From NCBI GenBank assembly GCA_965262485.1, contig OZ253540.1, forward strand, positions 620,001 to 684,000: 64,000 bases of DNA. Direction: 5' to 3'. The notes under the pieces were generated by a model. The model ran no database searches. It had not been told where the DNA came from and was given only the letters and a program-made list of their open reading frames with translations. The position numbers and the translations under genes are program-made. Positions 26,630 to 35,737 of this stretch are shown here, piece after piece; within the stretch, counting starts at the first letter, position 1, and each line of letters starts with the position of its first letter. Origin of the DNA: Bin87 sp965262485 (GTDB taxonomy: Bacteria; Chloroflexota; Dehalococcoidia; Lucifugimonadales; UBA3495).

Positions 26630-26844
26630 GTTGAGCGTGAGGCAGGTTTGGAATCGGGAGTATCCCGGTGAATTCGGACGCACTAACTCGTTGCGACGTT
26701 GACAGACAACAAAATGATAACAGATAATGTGTGCCAAACTTGCAGAGTGCTGGCAGGCCCGGTTTCTGGGTGCGAGCACGTTCGTCATACGAATTGCGAA
26801 GCTTTTTCGCACATAACTCCAAACACTATCAAGGAGGCTAAACG

Positions 26845-28248
26845 ATGGCGTCACAGGACATCGCTCTGATGGCACATTTGATGCGTCGTGCCGGCTTCGG
26901 GGCCACCCGAGAAGAGCTGGAAATCCGCGTTGCTAACAGCTACGAGGCGACCGTGGACGAGTTGTTGAATCCCGGGAGCCAACCGGCCATTGACCGCTAC
27001 GAGTTGGTCCGGTATCAACCCTGGACCTGGCGCCCCGGCACCATTCAGGGGATGGGCTCGGCCGAATGGCTTTACTTTATGATCAACACCAAGCGCCCGC
27101 TTGAAGAGAAAATGGCTCTCTTCTGGCACCAGGTGTTCGCTACCGGCGTGTCCAAGGTTGACCACTACGACGAGATTACTCGGATGGTGGCGTTGTTCCG
27201 GGAAAAGGGCATGGGCAGCTACAAAGAATTGTTGCTCGAGATTGCAAAAAACCCGGCGATGATCTACTGGCTGGATAACTTCGAGAATCATGCCGACGCC
27301 GTCAACGAAAACTGGGGCCGCGAGTTGCTGGAACTGTTCAGCATGGGCGTTGGCACCTACACCGAGGTCGATGTCCGGGAGGCGTCTCGCGCCTTCACCG
27401 GGTGGACGGTTGAACCCAAGCTGCCCCGGGGCCCCATCGGTCGCCACGACTGGAATTTCAAGTACCTTACCGAGGATCACGACGAAGGCGATAAAACCTT
27501 CCTCGGTGAGACCGGGAACTTCAACGGCGATGACATCATCAATATCATCTGCGAACACCCGGCGACCGCCGCGTTTATCGCTCGGCACCTCTACAACTTC
27601 TTCGTGGCTGACGAAGCGCAGGTTCCGGCCTGGCAGGTTACTCCGCCCAAGGATGAGGATGCCATTGAGTTACTCACCGACGCCTTCATCGAATCCGATG
27701 GCAATCTGACCGCCGTGCTGCGGGTCCTGTTCAACAGCGACTTCTTCAAGAATGCCCGCTACGCTCGCCTCAAGAACCCCGCCGAAGTGGTGGTCGGCAC
27801 GTTGCGCCTGGTTGGCGGTTATGAATTCCCCGCGCCGGGCCTGGGCGAAATCGCCCGTCAACCCACCTACATGGGTCAGGACCTGTTGAACCCACCCAGC
27901 GTAGAAGGTTGGCACACCGGTGTAGAGTGGATCAATAGCGGCTCCCTGATGCGCCGCATTAACTTCACCGCCGACATGGTCAGCAACGTGAATCGCCCCG
28001 GAATCCGCACCATGATCAACCGGCTCCAGGCTGAAGGTGACCTTTCGCCCGACAAACTGGTGGACGGTTGTCTCGATCTGATGGGCCCGCTGGAAGTGGA
28101 TGACGCAACCCGTCAGGAGTTGATTTCCCACGCCCAATCCGATGGCAACATCCTCTGGGCTACCTCAGCCGACGTCGAAACCGGCGAGCGGCGTATCTCA
28201 GAGATGCTGCAGCTGATCGTCTCCCTGCGCGACTATCAGTACGCTTAG
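26845..28248 (+). CDS. DUF1800 family protein
   Basis: This 467-residue protein begins MAHLMRRAGFGATREELE after AGGAGG and has EKMALFWHQVFATG, NWGRELLELFSMGVGTYTEVDVREASRAFTGW and LFNSDFF, the standard DUF1800 run. The family is abundant in Planctomycetes and Chloroflexota and is nearly always followed by a DUF1501 gene, as here. Biochemical function is unknown. No signal peptide is visible in this member, although many family members are exported. Confidence 0.9.
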   Translation: MASQDIALMAHLMRRAGFGATREELEIRVANSYEATVDELLNPGSQPAIDRYELVRYQPWTWRPGTIQGMGSAEWLYFMINTKRPLEEKMALFWHQVFATGVSKVDHYDEITRMVALFREKGMGSYKELLLEIAKNPAMIYWLDNFENHADAVNENWGRELLELFSMGVGTYTEVDVREASRAFTGWTVEPKLPRGPIGRHDWNFKYLTEDHDEGDKTFLGETGNFNGDDIINIICEHPATAAFIARHLYNFFVADEAQVPAWQVTPPKDEDAIELLTDAFIESDGNLTAVLRVLFNSDFFKNARYARLKNPAEVVVGTLRLVGGYEFPAPGLGEIARQPTYMGQDLLNPPSVEGWHTGVEWINSGSLMRRINFTADMVSNVNRPGIRTMINRLQAEGDLSPDKLVDGCLDLMGPLEVDDATRQELISHAQSDGNILWATSADVETGERRISEMLQLIVSLRDYQYA

Positions 28249-28298
28249 TCTCCACCGTTACATCCTGCGAAAATCGTAAACGCACAGGAGCGACCGAT

Positions 28299-29426
28299 AT
28301 GACCGCAACGAAAAAAGACCCGGTGATCGTAGTTCTGCAGCTGACCGGCGGCAACGACTACATGAACACCGTGATTCCCCACGCCGATCCCCGCTATCGG
28401 GATAATCGTCCGGTGGTCGGCGTTCCCGATGGCCGCATCGTCAAGCTGAACGACAGCATCGGCTTCCATCCGGAAGTTGGCCCGTTGAAGCGGTTTTGGG
28501 ATGCGGGAGACATGGCCATCATTCACGGCGTCGGTTACGCCAATAGCCCTCGCAGCCACTTCCGAAGCATGGACATCTGGCACACCTGTGAGCCGGACAA
28601 GCTGGGGACTGAGGGGTGGTTGGGCCGCGCTACGCGCGATATGGATCCCAACAAGGGCAATGTCATTACGGCAGTAAACTTCGGACCCAGCCTGCCGCGA
28701 GCCCTCGCGCTCCCTGGCGTGCCCGTGGCCTGCATCGACGATCTGGACAACTTCGGGATGCTAACCAGCATCCAGGAGGAAATCCAGCGAGACAAGATCA
28801 TCAACCGGTTCACCCGCCTCTACTCCCCCACCATCGGCAGCGGTTACGTAATGGATTACCTGGGCCAGACCGGGCTGGACGGCCTCAAAGCTGCCGATAT
28901 CCTCAAGGCCGCCCCCGAGCGATACAACAGCGCCGTCGAGTATCCGGATACCCCGATTGCCCGTAAGCTCAAGGGCATTTCCCAGGTTCACCAGGCTGAC
29001 CTCGGCACCCGCGTGTTCTACTGCGACCACGGCAGCTTCGACAGTCACTCCAACCAGGTTGGGATGCACGACGGTCTGTGGCGCGATGTTTCCGCAGCGG
29101 TGGGCAGTTTCTTCGACGATCTGCGTGAGAACGATGCCAGCGACAACGTCATTCTGCTGATGTTCTCCGAGTTTGGTCGCCGTGTCCACGACAACGGCAG
29201 CGGTACTGACCACGGTGCAGCCGGTTTGGTGTTCGTAATGGGAGACCAGGTGACCGGCGGCGAATATGGTGAATATCCGTCGTCCCGCCCGGAAAACCTG
29301 GAACAGGGAGACCTTGTCCCCAGCACCGACTTCCGCAGCGTCTATTCAACGATTGTAGAAGATTGGCTTGGGCTTGATGCTCAACCCATAGTGGGCGGCA
29401 CGTTTGAAAAGGTCCGGTTCATCTAA
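28299..29426 (+). CDS. DUF1501 family protein
   Basis: This 375-residue protein opens PVIVVLQLTGGNDYMNTVIPHAD, then FHPEVGPLKRFWDAGDMAIIHGVGYANSPRSHFRSMDIWHT, and later VILLMFSEFGRRVHDNGSGTDHGAAG. It belongs to the alkaline-phosphatase/sulfatase superfamily fold. Metal ligands are probably the Asp/His in these segments. It follows the DUF1800 gene after 50 bases and is surely its partner. The usual Tat signal is absent, which would make it cytoplasmic. The substrate is unknown. Confidence 0.9.
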   Translation: MTATKKDPVIVVLQLTGGNDYMNTVIPHADPRYRDNRPVVGVPDGRIVKLNDSIGFHPEVGPLKRFWDAGDMAIIHGVGYANSPRSHFRSMDIWHTCEPDKLGTEGWLGRATRDMDPNKGNVITAVNFGPSLPRALALPGVPVACIDDLDNFGMLTSIQEEIQRDKIINRFTRLYSPTIGSGYVMDYLGQTGLDGLKAADILKAAPERYNSAVEYPDTPIARKLKGISQVHQADLGTRVFYCDHGSFDSHSNQVGMHDGLWRDVSAAVGSFFDDLRENDASDNVILLMFSEFGRRVHDNGSGTDHGAAGLVFVMGDQVTGGEYGEYPSSRPENLEQGDLVPSTDFRSVYSTIVEDWLGLDAQPIVGGTFEKVRFI

Positions 29427-29479
29427 AAGCGCGTCGACCGGTTCCGGTTGATCGGGACCTCCCAGGGGGCAACAACAAC

Positions 29480-29511
29480 CGGGGCCAGTGGGTTTCACTC
29501 TGCTGGCCCCG
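29480..29511. terminator. Hairpin after DUF1501 gene
   Basis: CGGGGCCAG (29480-29488) pairs perfectly with CTGGCCCCG (29503-29511) around a 14-base loop. It is 54 bases after the DUF1501 stop. No long T-tract follows (GTTAACTT), so termination is plausible but not certain; an NHL gene starts 70 bases later. Confidence 0.45.
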
Positions 29512-29581
29512 TTAACTTGCGCTCAGGCATCCCCAATGGCCGGACTCAAAACCAACAACACTACAGTGAGCAGGTAAAACT

Positions 29582-30646
29582 ATGCTAACGCAAATAGCGA
29601 AAGGGCGCGTGTATGACTACAGCCACTCTGTGGGTCGCGGCGCCGCATCCGGTATGGGTTTCAGCCAGCCGACTGCAATGGCCCTGGACGGAAATACCAT
29701 TTACGTATTGAATCGTGGCATCGAAGGAATCGCCAATGTCCCCTGGAATCGGGTCGCGTATGGCGCTCGCGTCAGTATCATTGACCTGGGCGACGAACCC
29801 GGCGACGAAGAGTTTACCGGCGAGTTCGGCAAATACGGCGACCGCGAGGGGGAGTTTATCTGGCCGTCGGGAATGGTACTGTCCACTGATGGAAACCTGT
29901 ACGTCGCGGACGAGTGGATGAATCAGATTTCGGTATTTTCCACGGACGGGATTTTCCAGCGGCGCTGGAGCGCCGTGCCCCAGGACGATGGCGCCGACCA
30001 CGGCACCGCCAGCGTCGCATGTGACGGCGACGGCAACATCTATTGCACCGATGGCCGCAGTCACGAGGTGCGTAAGTTCACTGCCAACGGCGAACTGATC
30101 ACGAGTTGGGGATCATTGGGTGATGGCAATGGCGAGTTCAATTCTCCGTGGGGAATAACCGTCGACCAAAATGATGGCTCCGTGTACGTAGCCGATCATC
30201 GTAACCATCGGGTGCAAAAGTTCACCGCCGACGGCCAGTGGCTGGCTCAGTTCGGGGAGCCGGGTTCCGGCCGTGGACAGATGCACTTGCCGATCAAGGT
30301 TACCGTCGATACTCAGGGTGATGTGTACGTCGCCGACTGGAGCGATAATGGAATGCACCCGGGTCGGGTCCACGTCTTCGACCGCGACGGGAATTTCATC
30401 ATTTCCCTGATCGGCGATGCCCAGCAATTGAGCAAGTGGGCCGACATGACGGTCGTTGCCAATGCCGACTACCTGAAACGCCGGCGAGAGGTTCCAACCA
30501 CCGAATCGGAGTGGCGATTCGCCTTGCCTACCGATGTAATGTATGACCCGGACAGCAAGCGGCTGGTGGTGCTGGACTCCCAGCGCAGTCGGTTGCAGAT
30601 TTATAACAAGATGGAAAACTACCTGGTTCCGCAGATGAACCTGTAG
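29582..30646 (+). CDS. NHL-repeat six-bladed beta-propeller protein
   Basis: This 354-residue protein has successive NHL blades such as GNLYVADEWMNQISVFSTDG, GNIYCTDGRSHEVRKFTANG, SVYVADHRNHRVQKFTADG and DVYVADWSDNGMHPGRVHVFDRDG. There is no signal peptide and no catalytic domain. Relatives act as scaffolds or as peptidyl-amidating or binding propellers. It follows the DUF1800/DUF1501 pair, a common neighbour of such genes, and may act with them. Confidence 0.85.
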   Translation: MLTQIAKGRVYDYSHSVGRGAASGMGFSQPTAMALDGNTIYVLNRGIEGIANVPWNRVAYGARVSIIDLGDEPGDEEFTGEFGKYGDREGEFIWPSGMVLSTDGNLYVADEWMNQISVFSTDGIFQRRWSAVPQDDGADHGTASVACDGDGNIYCTDGRSHEVRKFTANGELITSWGSLGDGNGEFNSPWGITVDQNDGSVYVADHRNHRVQKFTADGQWLAQFGEPGSGRGQMHLPIKVTVDTQGDVYVADWSDNGMHPGRVHVFDRDGNFIISLIGDAQQLSKWADMTVVANADYLKRRREVPTTESEWRFALPTDVMYDPDSKRLVVLDSQRSRLQIYNKMENYLVPQMNL

Positions 30647-30753
30647 TCGACGATGTTGGTGCGGGTTGCCGGAACATGCCGATTCGGTAACCTGCATCGT
30701 GGCTCCACAATCGTGCGACCTTTCCTCCTCCCCATTTCTCAGGCTCGGCTGAA

Positions 30754-31080
30754 TTGATTACCAGGGATCAGGAAGCTGATTACGTCAGGTTGGCGGAGCA
30801 GTCGCCCGGGATGTTGTGCAGCGACGCTCCTCTCGAAATCCTGGAGGCGTGTGCGCTGGACAATGAACCAACGCCGTTTTTGGAACGGTTCTTCGAATCC
30901 GGGATACGGGCACACGCTCGCCAGCAGCACGGGCGGGAACTGCCGCAAATGTACGTCAACAACGCCATTCTGGTGCTTTGGCTGCGCGCTTGTCGCCTGT
31001 ACACCAACCAGCTGCTCAGCGTCGCTGACCCCGATCTCAAACTGATGTTTTTCTCCAGCGCAGATGCAACGCTGAGTTAG
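30754..31080 (+). CDS. Hypothetical helical protein
   Basis: This 108-residue, mostly helical, soluble protein is of unknown family. It starts with TTG after a weak AGG, so the exact start is uncertain. The sequence has mixed charge with MYVNNAILVLWLRACRLYTNQLL as a likely amphipathic helix. It follows the NHL protein by 107 bases. Confidence 0.45.
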   Translation: MITRDQEADYVRLAEQSPGMLCSDAPLEILEACALDNEPTPFLERFFESGIRAHARQQHGRELPQMYVNNAILVLWLRACRLYTNQLLSVADPDLKLMFFSSADATLS

Positions 31081-31088
31081 CAAGCACG

Positions 31089-31243
31089 GCTATCGCATAT
31101 GAAATTCCAACCTCGTCACTCCGGCGAAAGCCGGAGTCCAGAGTGCGTAATGCGCCAGATTTTGGCGGCTAATCTACTGACATCGGTCACTGGATTCCCG
31201 CTTTCGCGGGAATGACGGTGGTAAACCGTCCATATGCGATAGC
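31089..31243. repeat. Small element with perfect 13-bp inverted ends enclosing a double-hairpin repeat (copy 2)
   Basis: GCTATCGCATATG (31089-31101) and CATATGCGATAGC (31231-31243) are exact inverted repeats. Between them lies a unit of the CGTCAC...TGACG repeat family (31114-31217). It has no coding capacity. It resembles a miniature inverted-repeat transposable element and lies 124 bases before tRNA-Ser. Confidence 0.75.
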
Positions 31244-31366
31244 CCTGAGCTAGCCAGGTTAAAACATGGCTGCCAGGGGTCGGGCCACGATACAATAGAG
31301 GTAGGGTCAACCGCTGATTCCGGCGCCCAGATCCGGATGACCTGCCAGTTGTCACGGCCAAATCGC

Positions 31367-31454
31367 GGAGGGATGGCAGAGTGGACGAATGCGACGGTCT
31401 TGAAAACCGTTAACCCGTCAGGGTTCGTGGGTTCGAATCCCACTCCCTCCGCCA
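31367..31454 (+). tRNA. tRNA-Ser (TGA anticodon)
   Basis: The 88-nt gene has acceptor arms GGAGGGA and TCCCTCC, discriminator G and an encoded CCA. The anticodon loop CTTGAAA contains TGA, and there is a long class II variable arm between the anticodon and T stems. The T-loop is GTTCGAATC. The accessory island begins about 490 bases downstream, so this tRNA may be the island's integration site, although no repeated tRNA end was found. Confidence 0.96.
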
Positions 31455-31942
31455 TTAAAACCGGTGTGTAAATAGGAAAATTCAGACCTGCCGGTGTGGT
31501 TATCACTTTAATTATCATATTTGGAACTCGTAGCTAGGCAAAATTGGTTCTCTTTCCGCCATTCCAGTTCCTTGGGTCAAGTTGCGTCGTCAGAGGTTTT
31601 TGGTTTCAAGCAGCTTTAGCACGTTACCGTACTACCTGCTGATAGAACTACGTTCTCTGTCCCCTATGGGGTAGTTCATTGGACGTACAGTAACCCGGCC
31701 AGGATTCCGGGCACGAGCCGTAGCGCAACCCCACTGCGTTCGGGAGTAAACTACCGCCGGTGAAGGAACCCGCGGGTATATCTTTGGCGATAACTCGGTT
31801 TGTCACCTGGCTGCGGTCGTAGCCGGCTCAACTCCAACGGCGGTGGACTGGAGTGCAGAGAGCGACTACGATGGTATGCGTAGGATCACATAGTTGCGGT
31901 TTACTTAGGGCTGCGACCTCCAATTCCGCTGACTGAGCAAGC
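31455..31942. other. Intergenic region between tRNA-Ser and the restriction locus
   Basis: No gene is supported in these 488 bases. Short frames are unsupported, and no integrase remnant or terminal repeat was recognised. It marks the boundary between chromosome and island. Confidence 0.4.
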
Positions 31943-34750
31943 ATGACCCCCGAACAGAAAGCCCGCGCTAAGATTGACGCCCTGTTGGAACAGGCCGGCT
32001 GGGCGGTGCAGGACGCCGGCTCGGCCAACCTTTACGAAAGCCGGGGCGTTGCCGTGCGCGAGTTCGACCTGAGACCCGGCCATGGCACTGCTGACTACAT
32101 GCTGTACGTCGATCAGAAGGCGGCCGGCGTGGTGGAGGCCAAGCCGGCGGGTTACACCCTCACGGGCGTTGAGACCCAGTCCGGCAAGTACAGCGACGGT
32201 CTTCCAGACATCTTGCCAGCCCACGGCAAATCGTTGCCCTTCCTCTACGAGAGCACCGGAGCGGAGACGCGTTTTACCAACCTGCTGGATCCGGAACCGC
32301 GCAGCCGTGGCGTTTTCGCTTTCCACACGCCCGACGCGCTCGCGCATTGGGTCGGCGCCGATTCACCGGCCGGCCACTCTGCCACGGCCGGCGTAGCGGA
32401 GCAAAGCGCATCTTATCTCGTCGCCGCGAATCCGCGCCGCAGGCTCGCCGCAATGCCAACCTTGGATGCTGGGGCACTCTGGCTGGTGCAAGAGCAAGCA
32501 ATCAAGAACCTGGAAGTATCCCTGGCGCAGGGTCGCCCGCGCGCCCTAGTCCAGATGGCGACCGGCAGCGGTAAGACCTTCACCGCGTGCAACCTGGTGT
32601 ACCGGCTCATCAAGTATGCCGGGGCGAAGCGGGTGCTCTTCCTGGTGGACCGCAATAACCTGGGACGCCAGACGCTTCGGGAGTTCCAGGGTTTCACCAC
32701 ACCCGACGAACACCGGAAGTTCACCGAGCTTTACAACGTCCAACTGATGGATTCGGCGCGCATCGACCCGGTGAGCCGAGTATGCATCTCCACCATCCAG
32801 CGGGTGTACTCGATGCTGCGCGGCGAGGAGATTGACGAGGAACTGGAGGAACGTTCCGGCTTTGATTTCGGACAGGTCAACCGCCAGCCCGCGCCGGTGG
32901 AGTACAACCCCAACATTCCCATTGACACCTTCGACTTCATCATCACCGACGAGTGCCACCGCTCCATCTACAACCTGTGGCGGCAGGTGCTGGAATATTT
33001 CGACGCCTTCCTGATTGGACTGACGGCCACGCCGTCAAAGCAGACGCTGGGATTCTTCGGGCAAAACCTGGTGATGGAGTACACCCATGAGGAAGCGGTG
33101 GCGGACGGCGTAAACGTGGATTCCGATATCTACCGCATCCGCACCGAGATTACGGAGCAAGGCGCCACGGTGGAGGCTGGCCAATACGTTGATCGGCGCG
33201 ACCGCCGGACGCGGCAAGTGCGCTGGGAGCAACTGGACGAGGACCTTACCTTTACCCCCAGCCAGTTGGACCGGGATGTGGTGTCCGAGGACCAGATCCG
33301 TACCGTCATCCAGACCTTCCGGGACCGGCTGTTCACCGAGATATTCCCCGGCCGCACCGAGGTCCCCAAGACCATCGTCTTCGCCAAAGACGACAGCCAC
33401 GCCGAGGACATTGTGCGCATTGTGCGGGAGGGGTTCGGCAAGGGCAACGACTTCTGCCAAAAGATCACTTACCGCACCACGGGCGTGCCACCCGAGCAGC
33501 TGATTGCCGCGTTCCGCAATAGCTACCACCCACGCATCGTGGTTACCGTGGACATGATCGCAACGGGCACCGACATCAAGCCGGTGGAGATCGTGTTCTT
33601 CATGCGCAACGTGCAGAGCCGCAACTTCTTCGAGCAGATGAAGGGCCGCGGCGTGCGCATCATATCGCCCGACGATTTCCAGGCGGTTACGCCGGACGCG
33701 GTGAACAAGGACCGGTTCGTCATCGTGGACGCCGTGGGCGTGACCGAGTCGGAGATGTCCGAGTCCTACACTCTCGACCGGGAACCGGCGATCTCTTTCG
33801 GGCGGCTGTTGGACCTCATCGCCATGGGCAGCCGTGAGCCTGATCATCTCTCCTCGCTGGCAAGCCGGCTGGCGCGGTTGTCCCGCAAGATCTCCCCAGC
33901 GGAGCGGGAGGCAATCGAGAACACCGCCGGCGGCACGGCGCTGCAGACGCTGATCAACAACTTGGTGCGGGCCACCGACCCCGACGCCGCCCTCGAAGCG
34001 GCGCGGGAAGCTACCGGGCTGGACGAACCGTCGCCGGAGGCCATCGCTGAAGCGGAAAAGCAATTGCGGGACGTTGCGGTCGTACCCTTCGCCTCCAATC
34101 CCGGGCTGCGCCAGCGGCTGGAAGAGGTTCACCGGTCCTATGAGCAGACCATCGACACCGTGAGCAAGGACGTCGTGCTGGAAGCGGGCTTCACCGAGGC
34201 CCAGGCCGACGACCAGGTGCAGTCGTTCCGCCAGTTCATCGAAGCCAACCGGGACGAAATCACCGCGCTGCAGGTGCTCTACGAGCGTCCCTACCGGCAG
34301 CGGCTGCGCTATGACGACATCAAGGCACTGGCCGACGCGATGCAGGCGCCGCCCCGCTCATGGACCACGGACCGCCTTTGGCAGGCGTACCAGCGACTGG
34401 ACCAGTCGCGTGTGCGCGGCTCCGGTCAGCGGGCGTTGGCGGACATCGTGTCGCTGGTGCGCTACGCCATCGGCGACACCAAGGAGCTTGCGCCCTTCGC
34501 CGACCACGTCAATCAGCGGTTTGCAGGATGGCTGGCGATGCAGGAAACGGCGGGGCGCGAGTTCACCTCCGAGCAGCAGCGGTGGCTGGAGGACATCCGC
34601 GACCACATCGCCGGCAGCGTCAGCATCGAGGTGGGCGATTTCGAGTCCGTCCCATTCAACCAGCAGGGCGGCCTGATGGGCGCCTACACCATGTTCGGCG
34701 ATGAGTTGCAGTCGATCATCCAAGAACTAAACCTGGAGTTGGTGTCGTAG
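31943..34750 (+). CDS. hsdR: Type I restriction enzyme R subunit
   Basis: This 935-residue motor and nuclease subunit translocates DNA and cuts it away from unmodified sites. The N-terminal PD-(D/E)xK nuclease is visible as GTADYMLYVDQKAAGVVEAKPAG (Asp, then Glu-x-Lys). The SF2 motor follows: Walker A MATGSGKTFTACN, DECH box (TDECHRSIYN), GLTATP, and motif VI-like FFEQMKGRGVRI. The C-terminal third resembles the EcoEI-type R domain that docks onto the M/S core. It starts the operon hsdR - small genes - hsdS - Uma2 - hsdM and appears intact. Confidence 0.95.
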   Translation: MTPEQKARAKIDALLEQAGWAVQDAGSANLYESRGVAVREFDLRPGHGTADYMLYVDQKAAGVVEAKPAGYTLTGVETQSGKYSDGLPDILPAHGKSLPFLYESTGAETRFTNLLDPEPRSRGVFAFHTPDALAHWVGADSPAGHSATAGVAEQSASYLVAANPRRRLAAMPTLDAGALWLVQEQAIKNLEVSLAQGRPRALVQMATGSGKTFTACNLVYRLIKYAGAKRVLFLVDRNNLGRQTLREFQGFTTPDEHRKFTELYNVQLMDSARIDPVSRVCISTIQRVYSMLRGEEIDEELEERSGFDFGQVNRQPAPVEYNPNIPIDTFDFIITDECHRSIYNLWRQVLEYFDAFLIGLTATPSKQTLGFFGQNLVMEYTHEEAVADGVNVDSDIYRIRTEITEQGATVEAGQYVDRRDRRTRQVRWEQLDEDLTFTPSQLDRDVVSEDQIRTVIQTFRDRLFTEIFPGRTEVPKTIVFAKDDSHAEDIVRIVREGFGKGNDFCQKITYRTTGVPPEQLIAAFRNSYHPRIVVTVDMIATGTDIKPVEIVFFMRNVQSRNFFEQMKGRGVRIISPDDFQAVTPDAVNKDRFVIVDAVGVTESEMSESYTLDREPAISFGRLLDLIAMGSREPDHLSSLASRLARLSRKISPAEREAIENTAGGTALQTLINNLVRATDPDAALEAAREATGLDEPSPEAIAEAEKQLRDVAVVPFASNPGLRQRLEEVHRSYEQTIDTVSKDVVLEAGFTEAQADDQVQSFRQFIEANRDEITALQVLYERPYRQRLRYDDIKALADAMQAPPRSWTTDRLWQAYQRLDQSRVRGSGQRALADIVSLVRYAIGDTKELAPFADHVNQRFAGWLAMQETAGREFTSEQQRWLEDIRDHIAGSVSIEVGDFESVPFNQQGGLMGAYTMFGDELQSIIQELNLELVS

Positions 34751-34819
34751 CCGGCGCGCCTTGACCCGCCCACGTGGTCACCCGCACAATGATTCCACGT
34801 TGATTTTGGAGAGATCCTG

Positions 34820-35067
34820 ATGACGACCGCAAAGGAGCAATTCACCGGCCGCGCCGCACTCGAGCTGCTGGTGGCGATGCGGCAGGTCGCCCGCGCGGAT
34901 GGTGTGAGCTTTGATACGCGCTCGAGCACGCCATGCGAGAGTACGTAGCCGCCTGGGAACGCCAGCATCCGGATGTGCGGCCCGGGGTGATGGCCCACTT
35001 TCGAGATAGCCTGGAACGGCATCGGCGTTTGTATGAACTGCTGGCCCAAGCGGAGAACAAGAAATGA
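34820..35067 (+). pseudogene. Frameshifted small gene in the hsd operon
   Basis: The ATG at 34820 opens a frame (MTTAKEQFTGRAALELLVAM) that stops at 34946. A coherent second half (ALEHAMREYVAAWERQHPDV to LLAQAENKK) continues in another frame and ends at 35067 with an ATGA overlap onto the next gene. A one-base shift near 34915-34920 would rejoin them into an intact protein of about 80 residues. The family is not recognised. It lies between hsdR and an antitoxin-like gene. Confidence 0.6.
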
Positions 35068-35264
35068 CCAGCATCGTGGAAATAAAGCAGGCCATCTTGG
35101 TGCTGCCCGATGCCGACTATGCGGGATTGCGGCGATGGTTCAGTGAACTGGATTGGGAGAAGTGGGACCGGGAACTACAAGAGGACGTCGCTGCCGGCCG
35201 GTTGGATGTCTTGAAAGAGCAAGCGCTGGAAGCCAAAAAGAACGGCACGCTGGGATACCTCTAG
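35064..35264 (+). CDS. Antitoxin-like small protein (type II TA family)
   Basis: The 66-residue protein MTSIVEIKQAILVLPDADYAGLRRWFSELDWEKWDRELQEDV has the typical pattern of small antitoxins that pair with RelE/ParE-type toxins: an N-terminal helix, LP-x4-y, then W-D-x-q-l-e-e-D-v-a-a-G-r-L. The acidic C-terminal tail would bind toxin. No toxin lies directly downstream, so this copy may be an orphan. Its start overlaps the preceding broken gene (ATGA). Confidence 0.6.
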   Translation: MTSIVEIKQAILVLPDADYAGLRRWFSELDWEKWDRELQEDVAAGRLDVLKEQALEAKKNGTLGYL

Positions 35265-35309
35265 CGCGCCGGATGCAGCCGACGAAATCCAATGGAAAGG
35301 ACAACTGCC

Positions 35310-35564
35310 ATGCCAGACGCAGAAATAGTCTTTCAAGTGCGGGAATCGCCAGAAGGGGGATATTCAGCCCGAGCCGTGGGCTACAATATTTTTACCCAGG
35401 GCGATGACTGGGAAGATTTGAAATTTATGCTGCGGGACGCGGTGCTGTGCCACTTCGACGACGGAGAAGCGCCCCAGGCGATTCGCGTAGTTGGGCCACA
35501 GGATAACGTCGTGTTGCGAGGGACTGCTTCATGCCTCCCAGAGTTCGGGAAGCAATCCGTATAG
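35310..35564 (+). CDS. HicB-like protein (first copy)
   Basis: This 84-residue protein (MPDAEIVFQVRESPEGGYSARAVGYNIFTQGDDWEDLKFMLRDAV) has the partial RNase H-like fold of HicB antitoxins, with the G-G-Y/S-A-x-a pattern and a helix of the EDLKxMLRDAV type. It has AAAGGA upstream. Its end overlaps hicA by 34 bases. A second HicB follows hicA, which makes an unusual B-A-B order. Confidence 0.75.
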   Translation: MPDAEIVFQVRESPEGGYSARAVGYNIFTQGDDWEDLKFMLRDAVLCHFDDGEAPQAIRVVGPQDNVVLRGTASCLPEFGKQSV

Positions 35565-35737
35565 TCGAACGGGATGGCTGGTTCCGGGTAAGGACACGGG
35601 GCAGCCATCGCCAATACAAACACCCCGAAAAACCGGGACGGGTGACAATCTCAGGGAATCCCGGGCAGGAACTGGATATCAAGAATTGGTACAGTATCCT
35701 GGAGCAGGCGGGGCTAGACAGGAGGGACTACAGATGA
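35531..35737 (+). CDS. hicA: HicA-type mRNA interferase toxin
   Basis: This 68-residue protein has the double-stranded RNA-binding-like HicA fold, with the catalytic His in RVRTRGSHRQYKHPEKPGRVTISG. It should cleave mRNA independently of the ribosome when free, and is held inactive by HicB. Its stop overlaps the start of the following hicB (ATGA), as in classic hicAB operons. Both HicB-like genes are coupled to it. Confidence 0.85.
   Translation: MPPRVREAIRIVERDGWFRVRTRGSHRQYKHPEKPGRVTISGNPGQELDIKNWYSILEQAGLDRRDYR

Noticed and set aside
31367..31454. attL/attR pair at tRNA-Ser
   Set aside because: I looked for a second copy of the tRNA 3' end further right and did not find one, so an attachment site cannot be claimed.
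31174..31518. Minus-strand 114-residue frame with a GVGFEPTNPDG stretch
   Set aside because: It is antisense to tRNA-Ser and matches the well-known false gene produced by translating tRNA-Ser.
33035..34132. 365-residue minus-strand frame within hsdR
   Set aside because: It is antisense to conserved helicase motifs and has no family resemblance.
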